Positions 35,581 through 42,903 of a DNA stretch of 43,876 bases are shown here, one piece after another. This DNA is from Desulfobacterales bacterium (GTDB lineage: Bacteria > Desulfobacterota > Desulfobacteria > Desulfobacterales > JAHEIW01). Position 1 is the stretch's first letter. Every line of letters starts with the position of its first letter. Where the stretch lies: the NCBI GenBank assembly GCA_020348305.1, contig CP070746.1, positions 375,395-419,270 on the forward strand, given 5' to 3'. The notes below the pieces were generated by a model that searched no databases, was not told where the DNA came from, and was given only the letters and a program-made list of their open reading frames with translations. The translations under genes were made by a program, and so were the position numbers.

Positions 35581-36603
35581 TTATCCGGTGAAAGATTTAA
35601 CGGTTGAAACAATGGACTCCACACTGGGTATGTAAGCGTCCTCCAGACCCGGGCTGAAGGGAACCGGCGTATGCGGTGCTGTGATCATCTTGCAGGGTGC
35701 ATCCAGGTAATCAAAGGCCTGGTCAGCCACCAAGGCGATGACGTCCGTCGCCAGACTGCATCTTGGATTGTCCTCATCTACGACGACCAGACGATGGGTC
35801 TTTTTCACCGAATCCAGGATGGTATCCCCGTCCATCGGGGAGAGGGACCGCAGGTCCACCACCTCGACGTTCACTCCGTCATTGGCCAGCTTTTCGGCAG
35901 CCTCCAGCGAGAAATGAACCATACGCCCAACGGTTACGATGGTTGCGTCGCTGCCTTCACGCTTGACTTCAGCCTCCCCGAGGGGAATCGTATAGTTGTC
36001 CTCCGGCACCTCGCCTTCGATATCGTACAATAGCTTGTGCTCGAAGAACATGACCGGATCGTTATCTCGGATGGCGGCCGAGAGCAGCCCCTTGGCATCA
36101 TAGGGGGTCGAGGGCACAACCGTCTTAAGTCCCGGTATGTGAGTAAAGATCGAGTAAAGACATCCAGAGTGCTGTGCGGCCGCCCGAAAGCCGGCTCCGA
36201 TCATCGAGCGGACGACCATGGGCACTTGGGCCTTGCCGCCGAACATGTAACGTAGCTTGGCACCCTGGTTAAAGATTTGATCAAAACAGACACCCAAAAA
36301 GTCAATGAACATCAACTCGGCGATGGGGCGCAATCCCGTCGAGGCCGCACCCACAGCCGCGCCGATGAAGGCCGACTCACTAATCGGGGTGTCAAGGACA
36401 CGATTGCGACCAAATTCAGGAGCCAATCCCGTTCTGACACCGAGAACGCCGCCCCAGGCCTCTTTGTTCTCTCCTTCCATATGGGGCAATGTTGCACCGC
36501 CCGCTACATCTTCCCCAAAGAGGATGACGGTGGGATCGCGGCGCATTTCCAACCGCATGGCCTCGTTGATCGCTTCTCGAAAGGTTATCGTACGTGCAGC
36601 CAT
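35581..36603 (-). CDS. acoB: Acetoin dehydrogenase-type E1 component, beta subunit
   Basis: A 340-residue transketolase-like subunit. The pyrimidine-binding domain has FREAINEAMRLEM and ILFGEDVAGG, then RVLDTPISESAFIGAAVGAA (Glu of the catalytic TPP proton relay) and ELMFIDFLGVCFDQIFNQ. The C-terminal domain has LRSLSPMDGDTILDSVKKT. The family oxidatively decarboxylates pyruvate or cleaves acetoin together with E1 alpha. Adjacent acoX and lipA point to acetoin. It lies 21 bp after the E1 alpha stop on the same transcript. Confidence 0.88.
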   Translation of the reverse strand: MAARTITFREAINEAMRLEMRRDPTVILFGEDVAGGATLPHMEGENKEAWGGVLGVRTGLAPEFGRNRVLDTPISESAFIGAAVGAASTGLRPIAELMFIDFLGVCFDQIFNQGAKLRYMFGGKAQVPMVVRSMIGAGFRAAAQHSGCLYSIFTHIPGLKTVVPSTPYDAKGLLSAAIRDNDPVMFFEHKLLYDIEGEVPEDNYTIPLGEAEVKREGSDATIVTVGRMVHFSLEAAEKLANDGVNVEVVDLRSLSPMDGDTILDSVKKTHRLVVVDEDNPRCSLATDVIALVADQAFDYLDAPCKMITAPHTPVPFSPGLEDAYIPSVESIVSTVKSFTG

Positions 36604-36624
36604 CGCTATACCTCCTTTATCCTC

Positions 36625-37593
36625 TTACGGGTAATTGACATAGACATCAGTAAGAACCTCTTTATTTTCAGGCCAAGCACTTTTCTCTGCAAACTTAAAC
36701 GCTTCTTCAATGATCGCGGCTACTTTGGAATCCAGCTCTGCAATTTGCTCCTCGGACAGAAGTCCCCGTTCTGTCGCTCGCTTTTTGAAATTTTCGATTG
36801 GGTCCCGGGCGCGATTGCGCTTTTTTTCCTCTTCCGTCACGTAGAGCATGGCGTCACCCTCAAAGTGACCATAATAGCGGAATCCTCGACACTCGATAAG
36901 GGAAGGACCTTCGCCCCTTCTTGCCCGGCCGATAGCCTCCTCAGCAGTCTCGTAAATAGCGAAAAAGTCGGTACCATCCACCGTGACCCCCGGCATATCA
37001 TAGGCCACTCCCCGGTCGGCGATATTCTTGGCCGCGCAATGATAGCCCCAAGGTGTGCTCTCAGCGTACCCGTTGTTCTCGCAGACAAAAACGACCGGCA
37101 AGATCCAGCAGCAGGCCAAGTTCATGGCTTCGTGCATCGTCCCCTGCTCAGCGGCGCCATCACCGAAAAAGCACACCGTGACCTGATCGGTTCCCAGAGT
37201 CTTAGCCATCAAGCCCGATCCGCAAGCCAGCGGACCGCCGGCGCCTACAATGCCGTTGGCGCCCAGCATGCCTTTGTCCACATCGGCGATGTGCATTGAA
37301 CCACCCTTGCCTTTGCAAGCACCGGTGGCCTTGCCGTATACCTCGGCCATCATCGAGTTTATATCCACCCCTTTGGCGATGCAGTGACCGTGACCGCGGT
37401 GGGTCGAGGTGATGTAATCCCGTTCCGACAGGTGGGCGCACACCCCCGTGGCAATTGCCTCCTCACCGGCGTAGAGGTGGACAAAGCCCGGTAATTTGCC
37501 TTCGGCAAATAGCCCGGCCACTTTTTCTTCAAACAATCGAATTTTTTTCATGGTGGCATAAGCCTCGAGCATTTTTTCTTTCGTGAGACTCAT
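36625..37593 (-). CDS. acoA: Acetoin dehydrogenase-type E1 component, alpha subunit
   Basis: A 322-residue TPP enzyme subunit. The TPP/Mg motif runs from GDG (144-146) to NN (173-174): FFGDGAAEQGTMHEAMNLA then VCENNGYAEST. GACKGKGGSMHIAD at 91-104 and GMLGANGIVGAG are typical of AcoA and differ from classic pyruvate dehydrogenase alpha. It works with E1 beta to make hydroxyethyl-TPP from acetoin (or pyruvate) and transfer it to lipoyl-E2. AGGAGG lies upstream of the ATG at 37593. Confidence 0.88.
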   Translation of the reverse strand: MSLTKEKMLEAYATMKKIRLFEEKVAGLFAEGKLPGFVHLYAGEEAIATGVCAHLSERDYITSTHRGHGHCIAKGVDINSMMAEVYGKATGACKGKGGSMHIADVDKGMLGANGIVGAGGPLACGSGLMAKTLGTDQVTVCFFGDGAAEQGTMHEAMNLACCWILPVVFVCENNGYAESTPWGYHCAAKNIADRGVAYDMPGVTVDGTDFFAIYETAEEAIGRARRGEGPSLIECRGFRYYGHFEGDAMLYVTEEEKKRNRARDPIENFKKRATERGLLSEEQIAELDSKVAAIIEEAFKFAEKSAWPENKEVLTDVYVNYP

Positions 37594-37704
37594 TTTCCAG
37601 ACCTCCTTTATTTAGGGTTAAAAAAGGGCCAATCATTCGTCTCCTCAATACCTCTTTCATTTTCTTTTTGCGACATTCGCCTCCTTTCTGGAGCAGTAGG
37701 AACA

Positions 37705-38091
37705 TCATGAGTTAATGTATACGGTTACAGCAGCGTTAGCCACCACAATTTGGTCGCAGTCGGATGCGAATTGGGGCACGCAAAGCCCCTGGGCCGTCAT
37801 CCCACCCTCAACTGCACGGGCTGCTTTGCGACCAATGGGTACCTCGGCCATCACCTGCTTAAGGTCCACCTGGCCGGGGTTCGGTGATGCCACCAGGATG
37901 TCCACATGAACATCTTCCAGATTTTGAAGCTCCAGTATCTCTAAAAGTCCGCACAAGCAACTTCTGGAAACGGCATCTTTGACCGCACGACAGGCCGCTT
38001 TGGTTACATTTTCGCCGTGAATATCGATTCCCGTTCCAATTTCGACAATAAACCTTTTGTGTTTTTGATCCATCGCTGAACTATCCTTCAA
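37705..38091 (-). CDS. Lin0512-family protein of unknown function
   Basis: A 128-residue protein with the family motif GTGIDIHGENVTKAACRAV (about 19-37) followed by KDAV. The rest, including GQVDLKQVMAEVPIGRK and VPQFASDCDQIVVANAAVTV, fits a small alpha/beta protein. No catalytic function is established. Its ATG overlaps the LipB-LipA stop by 4 bases; a second ATG (M7) at 38073 is possible. Being locked between lipoate synthesis and E1 genes, it may aid assembly or lipoylation of the complex (inference). Confidence 0.75.
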   Translation of the reverse strand: MKDSSAMDQKHKRFIVEIGTGIDIHGENVTKAACRAVKDAVSRSCLCGLLEILELQNLEDVHVDILVASPNPGQVDLKQVMAEVPIGRKAARAVEGGMTAQGLCVPQFASDCDQIVVANAAVTVYINS

Positions 38092-39599
38092 CCATTTGAT
38101 TCAGCAAACATTTTATCTGCCTGATACGAACTGCGCACTAACGGACCCGCGGCTACTTCGGCAAACCCCATTTGACCCGCGATTGCAGCCCATTGGCTAA
38201 ACTCCTCGGGCGGGACAAAGCGTACTACCGGAAGATGATGTTGCGAGGGTGCCAGGTATTGACCGAGGGTAAAATAACGGCACCCTGCCCGTTTTAAATC
38301 GATGAGAGTTTCTTCGATTTCCTTATGGGTTTCTCCCAGTCCCAGCATAAGCCCGGATTTGACCGACACACGCTGTTGAGCCGCATACTCGAGGATTCCC
38401 AGAGAGCGGCGGTAGTGTGCCTCCGGCCGAACCATGGGGTACAAGCGGGCTACTGTCTCAACATTATGATTGAGCATATCCGGATGGGCGTTACAGACTT
38501 TTTGCAGCGCACGGATCGAGCCTCTGAAATCGGGAATGAGCACCTCGACCCTGGTCTGCCTGCACCGCTTGCGGACATGATCAATGGTTCGACTGAACTG
38601 CTCTGCGCCGCCATCGTCAAGATCATCGCGGGCCACGGAGGTTATGACGACATAATTGAGCTTCAACGATTCTGCCGCGCGGGCAATACGCTCCGGCTCG
38701 TCCGGGTCCACGTCCTGCGGTTTGCCACTGTCGACCGCGCAAAAACGGCAGTTGCGCGTGCAGCGGGTTCCCAGAATCATGAAGGTCACCGTGCCCCGGT
38801 TGAAGCATTCCCCTAGATTGGGACATTGGGCACTTTGGCACACCGTGGCCAATTGCAGATGATTCAGCAGCCCTTCCATCTGATGGATGGCAGCCGCATT
38901 CGGAGTCGTCCGAATCAGCCAATCGGGACGTGTATGGGCTCTCTGAAAGCTTCTGGGTGTTGCGGTATACCCGAATGATTTCCGGAATTTCTTAATGAAT
39001 ATTTTCTTCACCTCGGCTAAAATAACGGATTGTCCTAGAAGCGCATTCAGCGAGATTATCTTTTCGCCGCGATGGCCGCAGGGAACAATCCAGTTAAAGC
39101 CGTCAAGGTCGGTATTCACGTTTAACGCAACGCCATGGTAGGTCACCCATTTTCTCACCGCAATACCAACGCTGGCAATTTTTCCAAAATCCACCCAAAC
39201 TCCCGGTCGGTCTTGTTTGAGCACCGGTTTGAGACCATATGTGCGCAAAACAGCCGCCACCACCTCCAACAGAGTTTGAAGATAGAGATGGAGGTCTTTT
39301 TCAGCAAGCTTGATGATCGGATAGGCCACCAGTTGACCCGGTCCGTGAAATGTAGCTTGTCCGCCCCGGTCAACCGCGCAGCATTCAACACCTCTTTGAT
39401 GCAATGCAGCTTCAGAAATGCACAGATCCTTTTGACTTCCGCTTCGCCCGAGGGTGACCACCGGTGGATGCTCCACCAGAATCAAGCGATCGGGAGCAGA
39501 ACCATTGATCCGCTCTTCAACCAGGGCGAGTTGACGCTGAAAGGCCTCGTTGTAACCTAAGCGCCCCCAGTCTAGAATTTCAAGATCCACGTCTTTCAC
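38088..39599 (-). CDS. lipB-lipA: LipB-LipA fusion: octanoyltransferase and lipoyl synthase
   Basis: One 503-residue frame. I start at GTG 39599 (VKDVDLEILD), preceded by GAGGA at the right spacing; upstream codons to 39749 fall in a repeat. LipB part (about 1-215): RGGQATFHGPGQ (78-89), Lys140 in GKIASVG and catalytic Cys174 in PCGHRG. LipA part (about 222-503): auxiliary-cluster cysteines 254, 259 and 265 in CQSAQCPNLGEC, and the radical-SAM motif CTRNCRFC (Cys280, 284, 287). It ends with the RSSY serine that is a ligand in LipA. It moves octanoyl from ACP to an apo-domain and then inserts two sulfurs. The fusion supplies lipoyl groups for E2 and for the GcvH-like protein. Confidence 0.88.
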   Translation of the reverse strand: MKDVDLEILDWGRLGYNEAFQRQLALVEERINGSAPDRLILVEHPPVVTLGRSGSQKDLCISEAALHQRGVECCAVDRGGQATFHGPGQLVAYPIIKLAEKDLHLYLQTLLEVVAAVLRTYGLKPVLKQDRPGVWVDFGKIASVGIAVRKWVTYHGVALNVNTDLDGFNWIVPCGHRGEKIISLNALLGQSVILAEVKKIFIKKFRKSFGYTATPRSFQRAHTRPDWLIRTTPNAAAIHQMEGLLNHLQLATVCQSAQCPNLGECFNRGTVTFMILGTRCTRNCRFCAVDSGKPQDVDPDEPERIARAAESLKLNYVVITSVARDDLDDGGAEQFSRTIDHVRKRCRQTRVEVLIPDFRGSIRALQKVCNAHPDMLNHNVETVARLYPMVRPEAHYRRSLGILEYAAQQRVSVKSGLMLGLGETHKEIEETLIDLKRAGCRYFTLGQYLAPSQHHLPVVRFVPPEEFSQWAAIAGQMGFAEVAAGPLVRSSYQADKMFAESNG

Positions 39600-39642
39600 A
39601 TCGCTATCCTCGTCCTGTACCCCATTCGTATCTTCTTGGCCC

Positions 39643-39748
39643 TGTGGGAATGGCTTCCAGCCACGATATCGACAGTCCGCCCAGTTCAAATTTTTCTGGA
39701 TCGCGGCAGGATACGACTCGACTGAGTTCGCCGAAGTCCGCTCCCACA
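39643..39748. repeat. TGTGGGA...TCCCACA repeat element
   Basis: The ends TGTGGGA (39643-39649) and TCCCACA (39742-39748) are inverted. Inside are TGGCTTCCAGCCACGA and ACGACTCGACTGAGTTCGCC, diverged forms of the motifs at 35508-35560 and 29706-29725. It fills the E3 to LipB gap and makes the upstream in-frame extension of LipB artefactual. Confidence 0.55.
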
Positions 39749-39812
39749 TCTCAGAGAAGCGCCATTAATTTTATCTGTCTGAAATCATATTCATTTCCAT
39801 GAAATGTCCGGA

Positions 39813-41183
39813 CTAGCTTCTCGGCAGATAAAGCGCCCAGCCCAATGAATCCCGGCCGGAATCGACCACCGACTCGGATAAGGTGGGGTGTACCCTGATG
39901 CTTTGGGCCAATTCCTTAACCGTGCATTCCAATTGCATGGCGAGTACGCCTTCACCCACCAATTCTGTTGCATTGGCCCCGACGATGTGAACACCCAAAA
40001 TCTCACCATAACGAGAGTCTGAAATGATTTTTACTGCACCGGTCATCTCGTCGCGGGCCATAGCTAATCCGTTTATGGCATAAGGAAAATCACCGACCTC
40101 AACGTCTATTCCTTTTTTTTCGGCCTCTTCTTCCGAAAGACCCACCGCGCCCACCTGGGGGATTGTCCATATACCGCGTGGTATCAGGTGAAAGGGAAAC
40201 GACTTGGATTGCCCCATGGAATTTTCAGCGGCCGTCACTGCCATTGACGAAGCGGCGTGGCTGAGCATCCATCCACCAATGGCATCACCGATGGCATAGA
40301 TACCCGGCACCGATGTCTCCATCTTGTCGTTGACAGCAATGCTACCGTCCTCATTTAACTTCACTCCCACCTGCTCCAGTCCGGTATCAGCGGTATTAGG
40401 CTTGCGCTGGGAGACCAGCACATTTTCCACTTCCACGACCTTTTGGTCGCGTCCAACTAAAACGGCCTCATAGCCGTTTTCAGACTTGCGGACCGATTCG
40501 AGGCTATACTTCAAAAGCAGTTCAACACCTTGTTCCCGGAGCGCCTGGGCAATGCGCTGGCTGGTGTCATGATCTTCCTGGGAAAGGATTCGGGAATGCT
40601 CAGTGGCCAAATACACCTTGGATCCAAACACGCTGAGGGTATTGGCGATTTCCACTGCCATCGGAAGCGCCCCCCAAACGAGCACACAAGCAGGGACTCG
40701 CTTTAGATCCATGAACTGATCAGTGGTCATGACTACTTCTTCGAGACCGGGAATATCGGGGATATCAAGACAGCTGCCTGTGGCGATAATAACTTTTCTG
40801 GTTTCCAGAATGGTACCGTTGACGTTTACCTCCTGGCCGCTTTTTAAAGCTGCATGGCCTCTGACAACTTCCACCCCATTGTTGCCAAGAAGCCCTTCCA
40901 TGCCCATGCGAATATCGCCGGCCACGCCGTTTTTCCTATCCACAATGGCTTTAAAATCCAACTCTTCGACCGCCGCCTTGATACCAAACTGATGCCCTAT
41001 GCGAATATGATAAAGCAAATGGGCGCTGTGCTGCCAAACTTTGGTGGGAATACAGCCACGGTTGACACACGTCCCGCCGATTTCTCCAGCTTCGGCCAAG
41101 GCCACTTTACCGCCCAACTGGGAAGCTCGAATCGCCGCTGCGTAACCTCCGGGCCCACCACCGATCACCACTAGGTCATACAT
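39813..41183 (-). CDS. acoL: Dihydrolipoamide dehydrogenase (E3)
   Basis: A 456-residue flavoprotein begun at the ATG at 41183 (MYDLVVIGGG), which has AGAGG upstream; an ATG at 41240 adds an unsupported leader. FAD-binding GGGPGG is at 8-13. The redox disulfide Cys39-Cys44 is in GTCVNRGCIPTK, with Val-Asn-Arg instead of the common LNxG. A second Rossmann domain, then GIYAIGDAIGG and the catalytic HPTLSE near the C-terminus follow. It reoxidises dihydrolipoyl-E2 using NAD+. It sits between E2 and lipBA in the operon. Confidence 0.88.
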   Translation of the reverse strand: MYDLVVIGGGPGGYAAAIRASQLGGKVALAEAGEIGGTCVNRGCIPTKVWQHSAHLLYHIRIGHQFGIKAAVEELDFKAIVDRKNGVAGDIRMGMEGLLGNNGVEVVRGHAALKSGQEVNVNGTILETRKVIIATGSCLDIPDIPGLEEVVMTTDQFMDLKRVPACVLVWGALPMAVEIANTLSVFGSKVYLATEHSRILSQEDHDTSQRIAQALREQGVELLLKYSLESVRKSENGYEAVLVGRDQKVVEVENVLVSQRKPNTADTGLEQVGVKLNEDGSIAVNDKMETSVPGIYAIGDAIGGWMLSHAASSMAVTAAENSMGQSKSFPFHLIPRGIWTIPQVGAVGLSEEEAEKKGIDVEVGDFPYAINGLAMARDEMTGAVKIISDSRYGEILGVHIVGANATELVGEGVLAMQLECTVKELAQSIRVHPTLSESVVDSGRDSLGWALYLPRS

Positions 41184-41285
41184 ATGATTACCTCTAACAA
41201 AGAATCCACGCACAAAGAGCGTGTTTTGATTTGACATCAATTTAGGTGTTTAAGATAAAACATTTTTGGTTCCGACTCGGCCGGA

Positions 41286-42611
41286 TCACGTCATGATTAA
41301 ATAGGGATCTTCCAGATAACGGGCCACGGTTTGCAGAAACTCGCTGGCCGGGGCTCCGTCCACCACTTGATGATCAAAGGTTAAATTCAGAAACATCATC
41401 GACCGGATGGCGACCTCCCCATTATAAACCGCCGGTTTGGCTTTAACCCGACCGATCCCCAGAATACCTGTTTCGGGCGACTTTAATATGGGAGTGACCC
41501 CGTCCACTCCAAACATGCTCACATTGGAAATGGTAAACGTTCCCCCGGTGACCTCGTCAACCATTAGCGTTCCTTCGCGCGCTTTACGGGCCAGTTCTCT
41601 TGCCCCGCTTGCAATCTCTAAAAGCCCCTTTTTGTCGGCATCTCGCAACACCGGCACAATCAATCCCTCGGGCAAGGCCACCGCAATGCCCATATGTACG
41701 GAATCGTGCAGGAGAATCTCTTCACCAATTAGGGTAGAGTTCATGATAGGATGATGCTTCAGGGCCCGCGAGGTCGCCAGGATGATGATGTCATTATCGG
41801 AGATTCTTACCGTATCATCTTTCTTATACTCTTCTCTGACCATGTCGCGGAATCGAATCATTTCGGTCACGTCAACTTCGGTAAACATCGTCAATTGAGC
41901 GGTGTTGTGGAGGCTGGCATGCATATTTTCGGCAATCGATCTACGCATACCGCTAAACGGAATCGATTTGACAGGCGCGTTGATCTCTCCACGTTCTATT
42001 AAATCCAGACTCCGTTGAACATCCTGCTTAGTGATTTTTCCGCCTTCCCCGGTCCCTTCTATGACAGCGATATCCAGCCCCTCCTGCCGGATCATTTCCG
42101 CTGCCAGGGGGGTTGCCTTTGGTGCAGGCGGCCCTTCTTCATGAAAGCGTTTGACATCGGCTTCGGTAATCCTTCCTTTGGGCCCGCTGCCCTCTATGAA
42201 AGCAAGATCAACACCCAGTTCCTTGGCCAAACGGCGTGCCGCCGGTGTAGCCGGTACAAATTTTTTTTTGGGTGGCTTTCCTGTCGGAGCAGGCGCCGGG
42301 CGCCCTGGGGCAGGTGCTGCTCCCTCAATTACTTCAGCCGTCTGAATTCCCTCAATACGTTCGGGTTGCTCTCCAAGCTCTGCGATAACTGCCACAATGG
42401 TTCCCACGGGAACCTTTGTTCCCGCCGGCACTACAATTTGAAACACAACGCCACTCGCCAACGCCTCCACGACATTGGTTATCTTTTCGGTCTCCACTTC
42501 AAAAAAAGGCTCTCCTTTTTGGATGGCGTCGCCTTCTGACTTATGCCACTTGGTGACTTTACCCGCTTTCATGGTCAGGCCCCATTTGGGCATGGTTACA
42601 TTCACCGCCAC
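41286..42611 (-). CDS. acoC: Dihydrolipoamide acyltransferase (E2) with two E3-binding domains
   Basis: 441 residues, start GTG at 42611 with a GGGGGG ribosome site 7 bases upstream. The N-terminal lipoyl domain has ETEKIT with acceptor Lys43. A Pro/Ala linker (about 92-116) follows. Then come two peripheral subunit-binding domains, about 119-156 (ATPAARRLAKELGVDL...GPKGRITEADV) and 166-202 (ATPLAAEMIRQEGLDI...GGKITKQDV). The catalytic domain (about 215-441) ends in the CAT-fold motif DHQVVDG (His414, Asp418). It passes the acetyl group to CoA and forms the complex core. Two binding domains are unusual in short E2s. Confidence 0.88.
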   Translation of the reverse strand: MAVNVTMPKWGLTMKAGKVTKWHKSEGDAIQKGEPFFEVETEKITNVVEALASGVVFQIVVPAGTKVPVGTIVAVIAELGEQPERIEGIQTAEVIEGAAPAPGRPAPAPTGKPPKKKFVPATPAARRLAKELGVDLAFIEGSGPKGRITEADVKRFHEEGPPAPKATPLAAEMIRQEGLDIAVIEGTGEGGKITKQDVQRSLDLIERGEINAPVKSIPFSGMRRSIAENMHASLHNTAQLTMFTEVDVTEMIRFRDMVREEYKKDDTVRISDNDIIILATSRALKHHPIMNSTLIGEEILLHDSVHMGIAVALPEGLIVPVLRDADKKGLLEIASGARELARKAREGTLMVDEVTGGTFTISNVSMFGVDGVTPILKSPETGILGIGRVKAKPAVYNGEVAIRSMMFLNLTFDHQVVDGAPASEFLQTVARYLEDPYLIMT

Positions 42612-42852
42612 TTTATTACCCCCCTGTCCAGTTGATGGTTTGGGTCAAAGAAATCAGCTCACGGCTTCCTTAACTGCCGCGATGATTTTTCCTCTCTGAA
42701 ACCTCCTTTCATTTATACTGGTTGTTCAAGCTAACGCCTAGATAGACGGCCAGTAAAAAATTTTGTAACAGGGATCAAAATATGAGAGAGGAAATAGATA
42801 TGTTTCTCTACAATTTTAAGCTAAACACAAGACGAGAATGAGAATATAGTGT

Positions 42853-42881
42853 TAAATATTAAACGAATATTCGAATGTCAA
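42853..42881 (-). promoter_or_regulatory. Possible operon promoter with CGAATATTCG palindrome
   Basis: Minus-strand TTGACA (42881-42876) is followed 17 bases later by the AT-rich TATTTA. A perfect palindrome CGAATATTCG (42864-42873) lies between the two elements, a position suited to a repressor. It lies about 240 bp upstream of the E2 GTG. Tentative. Confidence 0.3.
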
Positions 42882-42903
42882 TTTAAGAAACCACCGTGAG
42901 AAC

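Noticed and set aside
35581..37593. Classic pyruvate dehydrogenase E1 pair
   Set aside because: Not fully excluded, but the neighbouring acoX-like gene, in-operon lipA and AcoA-type motifs favour acetoin.
39600..39749. N-terminal 50-residue extension of the LipB-LipA fusion
   Set aside because: The stretch lies in a dispersed repeat and precedes the conserved LipB start; a GTG with a ribosome site at 39599 is the better start.
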